Assembly (NCBI GenBank): GCA_020059605.1 | Contig: JAGVBT010000136.1 | Span: forward strand, 1 to 63,158 | Source of the DNA: Deltaproteobacteria bacterium | GTDB taxonomy: Bacteria; Desulfobacterota; BSN033; UBA1163 | Direction: 5' to 3' | Length of the DNA: 63,158 nt | Shown here: positions 1 through 8,433 of the stretch, piece after piece | Layout of the letters: each line of letters opens with the position of its first letter | Position numbering within the stretch: position 1 is the stretch's first letter | Notes under the pieces: model-generated | The model's database searches: none | Told to the model about the DNA's origin: nothing | What the model saw: the letters and a program-made list of their open reading frames with translations, nothing else | Translations under genes and position numbers: made by a program

Positions 1-132
1 CCAGGTGCGTCTAATCTTGCTTGCCTAGGCATATAAACCTTCTACCACATTTACCAAGGGATGTAAAGTGATTATTTTCATCAACGTCCCCCAAATTTTC
101 CGCACAAATAAATGCCTTATCCCTACCCCTAT

Positions 133-197
133 AGTCCTTTCAATACCTTACGATGTCTCTGGACACCGGTTTTCACCGGTGTGACGACTTTTTACGA
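133..197 (+). repeat. Dispersed repeat A, partial copy 1
   Basis: About 65 bases match copy 3 (52908-53077, opposite strand) almost perfectly and copy 2 (24154-24299) in part. It keeps one terminal inverted repeat, GACTTTTTACGA at 186-197, and the internal palindrome ACCGGTTTTCACCGGT. The other end is missing. It is non-coding. Confidence 0.85.
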
Positions 198-237
198 ATG
201 CATCTTATATCGGAGTTCCAGAAACCATATTCAGATA

Positions 238-266
238 TTGACAAAGAAGAAAAACCCCTTTATATT
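238..266 (+). promoter_or_regulatory. Sigma-70 promoter of the fur-cbi operon
   Basis: TTGACA at 238-243 and TATATT at 261-266 are separated by exactly 17 bases. Transcription would start near 273. That lies downstream of the first possible ATG (270) and so argues for the later start at 303. Confidence 0.7.
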
Positions 267-268
267 TA

Positions 269-286
269 AATGAAAAGATTTTCATT
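269..286. promoter_or_regulatory. Fur-box-like operator
   Basis: An AT-rich perfect inverted repeat, ATGAAAA-GA-TTTTCAT with one further A/T pair outside, lies just downstream of the -10 box over the predicted transcription start. Its composition resembles Fur/PerR/Zur boxes, so autoregulation of the downstream regulator is likely. This is inferred from position and symmetry only. Confidence 0.5.
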
Positions 287-302
287 ATCATCTCAACCTA
301 TT

Positions 303-740
303 ATGAATAAAGGACTTATTAGAGATATATTTAAAGAAAAAAAGCTCAGGATGAGCCATCCCAGGCTTCTGATCTATCGGGAACTTTCCGATGCAGAAAA
401 TCCCGTAAGTCCCCAGGAGCTTTATCACTCTCTCCTTCATCAGCGAAGAAAAATCGGGCTCACCTCGATCTATCGTTCTCTCGATCTCTTTGAATCGTTT
501 GGAATGATCTTTAAAATCATCAACGGATCGAGCGTGAAGTATAAACTATGCCAGACGGGAGATCACCACCACCATATTGTTTGTAAGGCATGCGGAGATG
601 TGATGGAGTTAAATTTCTGTGACATCGCCGATTGGTCGGAGAAGGTTATGGAATCAACCGGCTATAAGGTGACCGATCATCAACTCAGTTTTTACGGACT
701 TTGCCCGTCCTGTCGAGAAGGGGCCGAAAGGAGAGACTGA
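303..740 (+). CDS. fur: Fur-family metal-dependent transcriptional repressor
   Basis: This is a 145-residue Fur-superfamily regulator (Fur/Zur/Nur/PerR). It has an N-terminal winged helix (LTSIYRSLDLFESFG), the His-rich hinge motif DHHHHIVCKACG with the first CXXC, and a C-terminal CPSC giving the second half of the structural zinc site. An ATG at 270 is also in frame, but it lies inside the promoter/operator, so 303 is preferred. The stop overlaps the cbiM start by one base, so the regulator is translationally coupled to a cobalt/nickel importer. The context therefore points to nickel, cobalt or zinc sensing rather than iron, but the sequence alone does not settle the metal. Confidence 0.85.
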   Translation: MNKGLIRDIFKEKKLRMSHPRLLIYRELSDAENPVSPQELYHSLLHQRRKIGLTSIYRSLDLFESFGMIFKIINGSSVKYKLCQTGDHHHHIVCKACGDVMELNFCDIADWSEKVMESTGYKVTDHQLSFYGLCPSCREGAERRD

Positions 741-1471
741 TGTCCCATATCCATCTTCCGGATGGGGTTTTACCCATATGGCTCTGGGGCTCCGGATTTG
801 CCGTCGCCATTCTGATCGGATTCGTTCTTTTCCGATTCATTAAGAAAGAGGAGTTGACCAGGCGACTTCCCCTGTTAGGAATGATGAGCGCTGCGATGGT
901 GCTTGGCGCCTCGGTCGAGATCGTTCCCATCGCTTACCATGTTAACCTGACGGTGATCTCCGGCATCCTTCTGGGGCCCTCACTTATCTTCATGGCGACC
1001 TTTATCGTCAATGTCGTCTTAGCCCTTTTCGGACATGGCGGGATCACCGTTATTGGCCTCAATACCCTCACCCTCTCCATTGAAGGGATCTTCGGTTATC
1101 TCTTCTTCCGTCTCTTCTGGAAAATATTGAGGAGATTGATGCCGGCTACCTTTATCGCCACCTTCCTGGCCCTCTGCCTTTCCACATTCTCCATGATCGG
1201 CGTGGTGGGCTTGGGGGTGCCCCATTACGAGGAATTGCTCCATAAGAACGGAGGGCACGGAGTTTTCGAATTCAAACTTATCAAGGAGAAAGACGATCAC
1301 CACGGGGAAAACAAAGAAAAGGGGGAGATCAATTTCAAGCGGTTTATCGCCATAGTCCTTCCCCTAAGTTTAATGGGATGGTTATTGGAAGGGGTGATCA
1401 CAACACTGATGACCCGGTATATCCACCGACTGAGGCCGGATTTGCTGAAATTGGAGAAAGAGGCGCGATGA
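740..1471 (+). CDS. cbiM: ECF transporter substrate-binding membrane subunit CbiM
   Basis: This 243-residue integral membrane protein is the S component of a cobalt/nickel energy-coupling-factor importer. It begins MSHIHLPDG, the conserved N-terminal metal-binding motif of CbiM/NikM, in which the histidines near the N-terminus bind the metal. Several hydrophobic helices follow. A His/Lys/Glu-rich loop near residues 155-195 (including KEKDDHHGENKE) may be a metal-gathering segment. It starts with RBS GGAGAG and overlaps fur by one base and cbiQ by ATGA. With cbiQ and cbiO it forms a full importer. Co2+ and Ni2+ cannot be told apart here, but a B12-regulated receptor nearby favours cobalt. Confidence 0.9.
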   Translation: MSHIHLPDGVLPIWLWGSGFAVAILIGFVLFRFIKKEELTRRLPLLGMMSAAMVLGASVEIVPIAYHVNLTVISGILLGPSLIFMATFIVNVVLALFGHGGITVIGLNTLTLSIEGIFGYLFFRLFWKILRRLMPATFIATFLALCLSTFSMIGVVGLGVPHYEELLHKNGGHGVFEFKLIKEKDDHHGENKEKGEINFKRFIAIVLPLSLMGWLLEGVITTLMTRYIHRLRPDLLKLEKEAR

Positions 1472-2094
1472 TCCAACTCTCCTATCTCGATTATCTGGCT
1501 GTTGAAGGAAAGAGTTTCCTCCACTGCCTCTCACCCGGCTGGAAGATCGCTGGGATGCTCCTGGTCTTATCGGGCATTGTTCTCCTAAGAAACCCCTCCG
1601 GACTTCTTCTCCTGTATGGAATGCTCCTCAGCCTCTTCTTCCTTTGCCGCCTTCCTCTGAGAATATTCCCTCTCACCCTCTATCCCCTTCTTTTTGCCGT
1701 ACTCTTCATCTTCGTATCCGGATTTCAGGGTCGTTTCATCCTGCTTGTTTTTTTAAAGGTTCTCTCGGGGTCGACAGGGGTGGTTCTTCTTCTGGTCACC
1801 ACTCCCTACCCTTTGATCTTTCGAACTCTGGACCGGATTCTTCCCTCCATCTTTGTGACTGCCCTCTTTCTCACCTACCGGAGTATCTTCATCCTCATCA
1901 ACGTATTGGAGGAGACACGGCATGCCCTCTATCTCCGTAGGGGCTTCCAGTGGAGGCACCCCTGGAGGAGCCTCGTCAATATTTCAAATGCCTTCGGACA
2001 TCTGGTCATCAAGGGAATCGAGGCAAGCGAAAAGATGTACGAGTCGATGGTCCTGAGAGGGTTTAAGAATAAGATTCATTACAGAGGAGAATGA
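1468..2094 (+). CDS. cbiQ: ECF transporter transmembrane subunit CbiQ
   Basis: This 208-residue membrane protein is the T component coupling CbiM to the ATPase. The ATG at 1468 overlaps the cbiM stop (ATGA). Several hydrophobic helices are followed by an amphipathic C-terminal region containing ALYLRRGF and a second short coupling motif near SMVLRGF, the arginine-containing helices that contact the ATPase in this family. A longer frame opens earlier (1378), but that part lies inside cbiM and is a shadow. The gene is separated from cbiO by about 230 bases holding repeat B. Confidence 0.88.
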   Translation: MIQLSYLDYLAVEGKSFLHCLSPGWKIAGMLLVLSGIVLLRNPSGLLLLYGMLLSLFFLCRLPLRIFPLTLYPLLFAVLFIFVSGFQGRFILLVFLKVLSGSTGVVLLLVTTPYPLIFRTLDRILPSIFVTALFLTYRSIFILINVLEETRHALYLRRGFQWRHPWRSLVNISNAFGHLVIKGIEASEKMYESMVLRGFKNKIHYRGE

Positions 2095-2103
2095 GAGTCA
2101 AGG

Positions 2104-2258
2104 GTTTAAAGGTAACGGTAAAGATGCCCGTATAGGTCATAGAAGGCTACGGTTGTCGTCTTTTAATTCAACCGTTGCCGGTAACCGAAACGCCTGCCTG
2201 CGCGAAGCCCCGCCTCCAGAAGCCTTGCGGAGGGCAGGGGCTTCGTCACCCTAACCGA
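2104..2258 (+). repeat. Dispersed repeat B, copy 1
   Basis: This fills most of the cbiQ-cbiO gap. The blocks GCCCGTAT, AAGGCTAC-GTTGTCGTC, GTAACCGAAACG and GGCTTCGT-ACCCTAACC recur in the same order on the opposite strand at 41996-42117. This copy carries an extra GC-rich insertion (about 2195-2240). It is non-coding and of unknown function. Confidence 0.75.
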
Positions 2259-2325
2259 TAGACTATTTAAGATCATGTATGGGAGGCCATGTGACCATGA
2301 TTAATGACAGGAGAGAGTTGAAGCC

Positions 2326-3177
2326 ATGAAGAATGGGGAAAGAATCGTCGAAGTGGACTGTATCACCCATGTCTATCCCGATCAGACCAAGGTCCAGATC
2401 TGCGGTCTTGACTTTGTTGTGAATCGGGGGGAAAGGGTTTCCATTCTCGGATCGAACGGTTGCGGGAAGACGACCCTGCTCAAACACCTCCTGGGCATCC
2501 TTGTCCCGAGGGATGGGAGCGTGAGAGTGTTTGGTCTTGACCCGGGGAAGGAATATTCAAAGATCAGCCGGAAGATCGGAGTGGTCATGCAGGATGTGGA
2601 TGAACAGATTCTCGGCCCAACGGTCTTTGATGATATTCTTTTTGCCCCGCTCAATTACGGCGTCGGGAAGAAGGAAGCGGTGAGACTCGCCCAACATGTG
2701 ATTGAAAGATTGGGCCTGGAGCCGATCCAGAAAAAGATCGTCAATTACTTGTCGGGCGGAGAGAAAAAGAAGGTGGCCCTGGCGGGGGCACTGGTTATGG
2801 AACCGGACCTGCTGGTCCTGGATGAACCCTTTACAGGGCTGGATCCACTGTCGAGGAGGGACTTCATTCAGGTCTTGAATGAATTGAACCGGGAGAAGGG
2901 GATCACCTCCATCATGACCCTTCACGAAGTCGATCTCGCGCCCGAGGTGGCTGATGTCCTTTATCTCATGCACGGCCATGGAGATCTCAGCGAAAGAGGA
3001 ACTCCCGGCGAGATATTCGGAAAATTTAAAGACCTGGGGAGTTTTAATCTCGAAGAACCCACCCTGACAAGACTCTTCAAAGGATTAAAGGAAGAGGGAC
3101 TCGATTTCGGAGATCCTCTCGGTATCGATGAAGCGATCGGTTTGATCAAGAAGCACTGGAACGACACCCAAAAATGA
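2326..3177 (+). CDS. cbiO: ECF transporter ATPase CbiO
   Basis: This 283-residue ABC ATPase energises the cobalt/nickel importer. The Walker A is GSNGCGKTT at residues 42-50, followed by a Q-loop (VVMQD), the signature LSGGEKKKVALAGAL, the Walker B LLVLDEP and the switch histidine in TLHEVD. Length and motifs are normal for CbiO. It follows cbiQ at a distance, with repeat B in between, but is on the same strand and is probably the same operon. A good GGAGAG sits upstream of the ATG. Only one ATPase is present, so a homodimer is expected, as in other CbiMQO systems. Confidence 0.9.
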   Translation: MKNGERIVEVDCITHVYPDQTKVQICGLDFVVNRGERVSILGSNGCGKTTLLKHLLGILVPRDGSVRVFGLDPGKEYSKISRKIGVVMQDVDEQILGPTVFDDILFAPLNYGVGKKEAVRLAQHVIERLGLEPIQKKIVNYLSGGEKKKVALAGALVMEPDLLVLDEPFTGLDPLSRRDFIQVLNELNREKGITSIMTLHEVDLAPEVADVLYLMHGHGDLSERGTPGEIFGKFKDLGSFNLEEPTLTRLFKGLKEEGLDFGDPLGIDEAIGLIKKHWNDTQK

Positions 3178-3263
3178 AAGTTCTTCGTTCGGAGTTCGGT
3201 GTTCGGGGCTTGAAACGGCAATTCCCAAGTTGCATTTAAAGTATTTTACTCCGAACTCTAAGT

Positions 3264-4235
3264 ATGATGAGACTCGGAAACCTTCAACTCCGGAGCAACC
3301 TTGTTTTGGCCCCGATGGCGGGGATTACGGACTATCCCTTCAGGCAGTTGGCCAGAGAGATGGGCTGCGGTCTCACGTTTACGGAAATGGTCAGCGCCGA
3401 GGGGTTGCTGCGAAAAGGAGGGTCTTTTTTAAAAATAGGAAAGGGCGAACACCCGGTTTCCGTGCAACTATTCGGCTCAAAACCCGAAGTTTTGGCCGAG
3501 GCTGCATCTATCGCCGAAACCCTGGGGGCCGATGCCATTGATCTCAATATGGGTTGTCCGGCCAAGAAGGTGGTCAAGACCGGGGCGGGTGTGGATTTGA
3601 TGCGTTTTCCGGAAAAGGTCGAGGGAATACTGATTGCGATGAGAAAGAAGGTCACCTGTTCCCTGACCGTCAAAATTCGCTCCGGATGGGATGGAACACA
3701 GATCAATGCCGTCGAGATTTCCAGGCTGGCCGAAGGCTGTGGCGTAGATGCAATCACAGTTCATCCCCGGACAAAAGAACAGGCTTTTCGAGGCCGTGCG
3801 GACTGGAACGTGATTGCAATGGTCAAGAGGGCAGTGCGGATTCCTGTCATTGGAAATGGGGACGTGAATACACCGGTTTTAATACAGAAGATGTTTGAGG
3901 AGACAGGGTGTGATGGAGTGATGATTGGAAGAGGGGCTCTGGGAAACCCATGGGTTTTCAGTCCAAGACTTTCGGAGCCTCCGGACAAAGGGACGGCTAT
4001 TTCTCTCGAAGAGAGAAAGCGGATGATCCATCGTCATCTCTCGCTGATCCAGAACCATTATGAGGAAAGGAATTTGACGCCCGAGATCCGCAAACACCTT
4101 TACTGGTACACGAAGGGGCTTCCTAACTGTACCGTCTTCCATTCCAAATTGTCATGCTTGAAAGGGAAGGAGAAATTGGAACAGGCGTTTCATTCCCATT
4201 TCGATTCGATTCAAAGGAGAGAGCCATGCCAATGA
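3264..4235 (+). CDS. dusB: tRNA-dihydrouridine synthase DusB
   Basis: This 323-residue FMN enzyme reduces uridine to dihydrouridine in the tRNA D-loop. A TIM barrel opens with LAPMAGITDYPFRQLA. The catalytic cysteine is C98 in DLNMGCPAKKV. KIRSGW, the HPRTKEQAFRG loop and the phosphate-binding GNGDV and GVMIGRGALGNPW motifs follow in the family order. Family length is 320-330 residues. A second ATG lies one codon downstream. The last 10 bases overlap the next gene, suggesting coupling. Confidence 0.9.
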   Translation: MMRLGNLQLRSNLVLAPMAGITDYPFRQLAREMGCGLTFTEMVSAEGLLRKGGSFLKIGKGEHPVSVQLFGSKPEVLAEAASIAETLGADAIDLNMGCPAKKVVKTGAGVDLMRFPEKVEGILIAMRKKVTCSLTVKIRSGWDGTQINAVEISRLAEGCGVDAITVHPRTKEQAFRGRADWNVIAMVKRAVRIPVIGNGDVNTPVLIQKMFEETGCDGVMIGRGALGNPWVFSPRLSEPPDKGTAISLEERKRMIHRHLSLIQNHYEERNLTPEIRKHLYWYTKGLPNCTVFHSKLSCLKGKEKLEQAFHSHFDSIQRREPCQ

Positions 4236-5023
4236 TCAGCGCCGGAGGGGGACAGATCAGTCACTGGATGGGGAGAAAAGGCTTTATAGAAGTAAGGGAA
4301 GTAATTCTCTTCATCCACGGAGCAGGAGGGGGGCAATATACCTGGAGCTGTCAGAAGGGTTTTTTTGAAAAGCATTTCAATCCCATCATTATCGAACTCC
4401 CAGGCCACGGAGAGTCAGAAGGTGAAGGGGAGAGAGAAATCGGAAAGTATGCCGAACTTGTTCACAGTTTTTTAAAGGCCCTCCATCTTTCAAAGGTCTT
4501 TCTGGTTGGCCATTCCATGGGGGGAGCCATTGTTCAGACGATGGCGTTGAGATATCCGGAGGTGATCAAGGGGATTGTCCTGGTTGGAACCGGAGCGAGG
4601 TTAAAGGTTCTTCCGATGATTTTGAACGGACTCAGAGAGGATTTTGAGGAGACCGTTCGCAAGGTCAACGAGTTGCACTATTCTCGAAAGGTTTCCCCTG
4701 GCATGCTGGAGAAGAGCCTTGATCGAATGCTGCAAGTCCGGCCTGCAATCATGCACGGAGATTATCTGGCCTGTGACCGGTTCGATATGATGGACAAGGT
4801 GGGAAAGATCGATCTTCCGACGCTCATTCTCTGCGGCGATGAGGATCAGCTCACCCCTGTAAAGTATTCTCAATTTCTCCAGAGCCGGATCAAGGGCTCG
4901 CGGTTGGAGATCATTCCGAATGCAGGCCATATGGTGATGATGGAATCCGCATCGGTCTTTAATGAAAAGATGTTGGAATTTATAGAAGAAGTATTAAAGG
5001 GTTCGAGGATTCAAGAGTTTTAG
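4226..5023 (+). CDS. Alpha/beta-hydrolase
   Basis: This 265-residue cytosolic hydrolase has the oxyanion-hole motif HGAGGG, the nucleophile elbow GHSMGG, an acid residue in ILCGDEDQLTP and the catalytic histidine in NAGHMVMMESA. The start at 4226 has RBS AAAGGAGAG and overlaps the dusB stop. An earlier in-frame start inside dusB is unlikely. The substrate is unknown: lipases, C-C hydrolases and esters are all possible in this fold. No signal peptide is visible. Confidence 0.8.
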   Translation: MPMISAGGGQISHWMGRKGFIEVREVILFIHGAGGGQYTWSCQKGFFEKHFNPIIIELPGHGESEGEGEREIGKYAELVHSFLKALHLSKVFLVGHSMGGAIVQTMALRYPEVIKGIVLVGTGARLKVLPMILNGLREDFEETVRKVNELHYSRKVSPGMLEKSLDRMLQVRPAIMHGDYLACDRFDMMDKVGKIDLPTLILCGDEDQLTPVKYSQFLQSRIKGSRLEIIPNAGHMVMMESASVFNEKMLEFIEEVLKGSRIQEF

Positions 5024-5163
5024 GGTTCGAGTGACCTAAAATAATATTTAAGAACATAAGAAATTGAGTGGTTATTGATAAGTGACAATCAGAGCAATAG
5101 GTTCAAAGTTTACTTGGCCCCTTGGCCCCTCGAATCCTTGCCCCCTTTATGTATGAGGCGCTT

Positions 5164-6042
5164 ATGAAACGCTGGTTGGTTCTCTCTCTTGTCGTTCCCG
5201 GAGAATTCACGGAACCGGTCTCAAACTTCCTGATGGAGAGGGGGGCCACAGGCATCGAAGAAGTTGAAGAAGGCTTTGGACCGGTAAGACTAAAGGCCTA
5301 TTTCCTGCAGGACGGAGGAGAGCGGAAAGCTTTACGGTCACTCCGCCGGTATTTAAAATCGCTTGCCAAGATCGATCCTGGGCTTGTTCCTACCATCGAC
5401 ATTGAAACCGCTTCGATTCCCGAGCAGGATTGGGGTGAAAACTGGAAGAGGTTCTTTAAACCGCTCCGGATAGGGTCAAGGTTTATCGTAAAACCACCCT
5501 GGACCGGAATCCGATTAAAAAAGGAGGATCTCCCGATCGAGATCACTCCCGGGATGGCTTTTGGCACAGGGAATCATGCCACGACCCGGCTCTGCATGGA
5601 ATCACTGGAGAAGACGTTGAAAAAGAAACCCCTCTCTGTTCTAGATGTCGGAACGGGGTCGGGTATTCTCGCTATCGCCGCCAGCCGATTGGGGGCGGAG
5701 GATGTTGTAGGCATCGATATCGATGCAATGGCCGTAGAGATCGCAAGAGAGAATGTGCATCGAAATAAGGTTTCCGAAAATGTCAGAATAAGGAAGGCAA
5801 GGATCGGAGATGTTCGAAAGACGTTTGACTTAGTGGTGGCAAACCTTGACTTCAAAAGTTTGAAAAAAGCGAGAATCCCCCTGATTCGCCACCTCAAGCG
5901 GCAGGGGGTCCTCATCCTCTCGGGGATATTGGCAGAAGAGGAAGAGATGCTGTGCCAACTCTACCTCAAAGGAGGGAACCTCCGGCGGCTTGAAACCATC
6001 CGTGAAGGAGAGTGGGCCTGCCTCACCTTTCAGGAGAGGTGA
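5164..6042 (+). CDS. prmA: Ribosomal protein L11 methyltransferase
   Basis: This 292-residue S-adenosylmethionine enzyme trimethylates ribosomal protein L11. An N-terminal substrate-recognition domain (about residues 1-110) is followed by the linker motif FGTGNHATTRLCMESLE and the SAM site VLDVGTGSGILAIAA, then GIDID. The family NIL-type motif appears as VVANLDF, a mild variant. The start at 5164 gives the typical N-terminus (MKRWLVLSLVVP). In-frame ATGs at 5149 and further upstream would add non-conserved residues. It is followed by rsmE, a pairing common in bacteria. Confidence 0.88.
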   Translation: MKRWLVLSLVVPGEFTEPVSNFLMERGATGIEEVEEGFGPVRLKAYFLQDGGERKALRSLRRYLKSLAKIDPGLVPTIDIETASIPEQDWGENWKRFFKPLRIGSRFIVKPPWTGIRLKKEDLPIEITPGMAFGTGNHATTRLCMESLEKTLKKKPLSVLDVGTGSGILAIAASRLGAEDVVGIDIDAMAVEIARENVHRNKVSENVRIRKARIGDVRKTFDLVVANLDFKSLKKARIPLIRHLKRQGVLILSGILAEEEEMLCQLYLKGGNLRRLETIREGEWACLTFQER

Positions 6043-6093
6043 ATTTGGCTATGCGTAAAGCGCTGAGCACTTAGCGTCTTTTAGGAGAGAGTG

Positions 6094-6831
6094 ATGCCGA
6101 GATTTTATGTTTCCGCCCCTCACCCCGAAAACGATCTGTTAACAATCGGGGGAAATGAAGCAAGGCATATCCGGCAGGTGCTTCGTCTCAGGACAGGAGA
6201 CGAAATCATCGTCTTCGACGGTTCGGGCAAAGAGTATGAAGGAACCATTGTTGAAGAGGGGCCTACCTCTGTGTTGGTGAGCATCCGCAATGTTTTTCCC
6301 CCGAAAAAGGAATTCCGTCTCGAAATCACCCTTGCACAGAGCCTCCTCAAGGGCGAGAAAATGGACTATGTGATACAGAAGGCTACCGAGTTAGGGGTCA
6401 GGAAGATTATCCCCTTTTTTTCCTCCCGCTCCATTCCCTTTCTGGATAGGTCGAAGCGATTGGAAAGGCATCGGCGCTGGGAAAGGATTGCTATCGAAGC
6501 CTCCAAGCAGTGCGGGAGAAGATTCATCCCGAAGATCGAGGCCGTTCAGGATTACCACAGCATGCTTTCCCAGGCATTCCGCTCATCCCTGCCCCTGATC
6601 CTCTGGGAAAAAGAGGGAAAAAGGTTGAAGGAGATTTTGAAGGGATCAAAAAATAAGAAGGATGTTTTTTCCATCGTTGGACCCGAAGGAGGATTGAGCC
6701 CGGAAGAGGTTGAGACATCAAAAACGATGGGATTTGTTTCCGTGAACATGGGGGAGAGGATATTGAGGGCGGAAACCTCAAGCCTCTGTCTGATCAGCAT
6801 TCTTCAGTATGAATGGGGAGATATTGGGTAA
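6094..6831 (+). CDS. rsmE: 16S rRNA m3U1498 methyltransferase
   Basis: This 245-residue SPOUT-class methyltransferase modifies U1498 of 16S rRNA. It has an N-terminal PUA-like domain and the sequence EARHIRQVLRLRTGD. The C-terminal trefoil-knot SAM site shows SIVGPEGGLSPEEV and NMGERILRAETS, the family hallmarks. RBS AGGAGAG sits at about 6083. A GTG at 6091 is an alternative start. The gene converges with the small minus-strand gene at 6936-7073, whose terminator abuts its stop. Confidence 0.9.
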   Translation: MPRFYVSAPHPENDLLTIGGNEARHIRQVLRLRTGDEIIVFDGSGKEYEGTIVEEGPTSVLVSIRNVFPPKKEFRLEITLAQSLLKGEKMDYVIQKATELGVRKIIPFFSSRSIPFLDRSKRLERHRRWERIAIEASKQCGRRFIPKIEAVQDYHSMLSQAFRSSLPLILWEKEGKRLKEILKGSKNKKDVFSIVGPEGGLSPEEVETSKTMGFVSVNMGERILRAETSSLCLISILQYEWGDIG

Positions 6832-6864
6832 AAAAAGGGGCAATCTCCAAGAAGAAATTGCCCC
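6830..6864 (-). terminator. Intrinsic terminator of the small Cys-rich gene
   Basis: On the minus strand, GGGGCAAT pairs with ATTGCCCC (6864-6857 with 6844-6837) and is followed by seven Ts (6836-6830). The plus strand has no T tract, so it serves the minus-strand gene. Confidence 0.8.
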
Positions 6865-6935
6865 TATCAGAAAGGAGGGGTATGAAGGGCCTGTCCGCAC
6901 TCTGCCCACAATAGGCAGGCGTAAACAGGGAGGTG

Positions 6936-7073
6936 TTAAGCAGCCTTTTTCTCCGTATTGTCCACAAATTCTTTATACGTTTTGCATTCACTCAGCTGTT
7001 TACATTTTCTCCGGCACACTTCAATGTGAATTTTAGGACTCCCTTTTCTCTTATCGCAGATCAGGTAACTCAT
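6936..7073 (-). CDS. Small Cys-rich protein (45 aa), unknown function
   Basis: This is a 45-residue ORF beginning MSYLICDKRKG and ending EKKAA. It carries four cysteines (C6, C20, C24, C30), with the C20-C24-C30 group inside a basic segment (VCRRKCKQLSEC), which suggests a small zinc or iron-sulfur knuckle. RBS AAAGGGGAT lies at a good distance. It has its own consensus promoter (7132-7161) and a strong terminator (6830-6864), so it looks like a complete monocistronic gene despite its size. I do not recognise the family. No signal peptide or membrane segment is seen. Confidence 0.7.
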   Translation of the reverse strand: MSYLICDKRKGSPKIHIEVCRRKCKQLSECKTYKEFVDNTEKKAA

Positions 7074-7131
7074 ATTTTAAAATCCCCTTTCAGGTAAAAA
7101 TCGGTTAAAACCTATATATTGAACAATGAAT

Positions 7132-7161
7132 ATATTAGAACACAAAATATAGAAATGTCAA
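7132..7161 (-). promoter_or_regulatory. Sigma-70 promoter of the small Cys-rich gene
   Basis: On the minus strand, TTGACA (7161-7156) and TAATAT (7137-7132) are 18 bases apart. Transcription would start about 50 bases before the ATG. The surrounding 7085-7260 stretch is very AT-rich and otherwise empty. Confidence 0.65.
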
Positions 7162-7328
7162 GAAAAAAATTCATAATTTTATAAAAATAATTATCTTTAA
7201 TATCAATGGGTTACAAAACTAAAGAGAAGTAAAACCGGAAGTTTTTAAATCAATTTAAAGAAATTATAGGTTATTCCTTGTTTGGGGGGCAAGAGGGAAT
7301 GAACCCCCTTTCCAGGGGATATAATTTT

Positions 7329-7772
7329 TTAAGGGGTCGAAGGGGGTAAAGGCGGTTTTTCTTCGATGGCGATACTCAGTCTTTCTACGCCTGAATTGTT
7401 TGCCACATCGAGAACCTGGACCACCCTGTCAAAGACAACGCTTTTGTCCGCCCTTACGATGACAGGTCTTTCCTTATTGAAGGCCATCATGGTCTCCAGT
7501 TCCTTCTTAAGTTGCCTGAGGTTGACGGATTTATTGGTCAAAAAGACTTCATTTCGGCTGTTGATGTTGACTATGATGGGCTCCTTAGAGTCAGGGGGCG
7601 TCCTGATCTGGGCCTGCGGGAGTTTAACGATGATTCGCGATTCTCTCATCGGGTTGAATGTATAGATCAAACTGAAAGCCGTAAAGAAGAAGATGAAGAT
7701 GTTGAGGATGATGTCGGTGAAGGCAAGGGATTCCAGAGTGACCCTGAACTCACGACGGACTTTTATTTTCAT
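7329..7772 (-). CDS. exbD: Biopolymer transporter ExbD
   Basis: This 147-residue inner-membrane protein forms the proton channel with ExbB and powers TonB-dependent receptors. A short cytoplasmic N-terminus precedes one transmembrane helix (about residues 17-40) containing the conserved aspartate in LAFTDIILNIFIFFF. A periplasmic domain follows (PVIVRADKSVVFDRVVQVLD is typical). The start overlaps the exbB stop by four bases (ATGA). No tonB gene is seen in the window. A Tol-type or other role cannot be excluded, but the upstream TonB receptor supports ExbD. Confidence 0.85.
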   Translation of the reverse strand: MKIKVRREFRVTLESLAFTDIILNIFIFFFTAFSLIYTFNPMRESRIIVKLPQAQIRTPPDSKEPIIVNINSRNEVFLTNKSVNLRQLKKELETMMAFNKERPVIVRADKSVVFDRVVQVLDVANNSGVERLSIAIEEKPPLPPSTP

Positions 7773-8395
7773 CGAACACCTCCCTCCCGGGCTTGGGATA
7801 GAAGATCGAGGAGCTCGTTTCCGTAATAGGTCATCTCCTGGGCCTGGCTCTTAATCTTTCCCATGATGAGGTGATAGATGATAAAACCAGGGATGGCGAC
7901 CGAAAGACCAGCGGCCGTGGTGATCATCGCCTGGTAGATGCCTCCGGCCAAGGCATTGACCGTGATATCGGTGCCCATCTGCTCCCAGGTCATGAAGGCA
8001 TTAATGAGTCCGATGATGGTCCCTAAAAATCCCATCATCGGTGCCACCCCGATGATAATGATGAGGGCGCCAAGATATCGCTCCAGATACTGGATCTGTT
8101 CGTCGCCCTCCCGTTCCATCATGGCCTCAACCTCTTCTCGTTTCGATGCCCGGTGGGTAATGCCCAGTTTAAAGACATCTGCAATAGGATGCCTCACCTT
8201 TGCACATCGTTCCAGCGCTTTTTGAAATTGTCCCCTCTCGAGATAGAGGAAGACTTCCTGGGCAAACAGGGGGATATTGAGCCGGATTTTCCAGAGGGTC
8301 CAGCACCTCTCCAGGATGATGGCAAGGGCAATAACCGACCCGAGGATGATGGGGATCATGATGGGTCCGCCTTTGATGATAAGCGAGAAGAACAT
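7769..8395 (-). CDS. exbB: MotA/TolQ/ExbB proton-channel protein
   Basis: This 208-residue membrane protein has three helices: one near residues 3-27 and a closely spaced pair in the C-terminal half (IIIGVAPMMGFLGTIIGLI and the AGLSVAIPGF region). This is the usual ExbB/TolQ arrangement. The ATG at 8395 has RBS GGAGGT. The longer frame to 8464 runs through a terminator and is rejected. It is coupled to exbD by ATGA. It lies downstream of a tRNA terminator, so it should have its own promoter, not identified here. Confidence 0.87.
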   Translation of the reverse strand: MFFSLIIKGGPIMIPIILGSVIALAIILERCWTLWKIRLNIPLFAQEVFLYLERGQFQKALERCAKVRHPIADVFKLGITHRASKREEVEAMMEREGDEQIQYLERYLGALIIIIGVAPMMGFLGTIIGLINAFMTWEQMGTDITVNALAGGIYQAMITTAAGLSVAIPGFIIYHLIMGKIKSQAQEMTYYGNELLDLLSQAREGGVR

Positions 8396-8433
8396 GGCAT
8401 ACCTCCGCGCCTGCCTTCGGTCGGGCAGGGATG

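Noticed and set aside
1378-1467. Longer CbiQ start at 1378
   Set aside because: The extra residues lie inside cbiM and are not CbiQ-like. The ATGA overlap at 1468 is the natural start.
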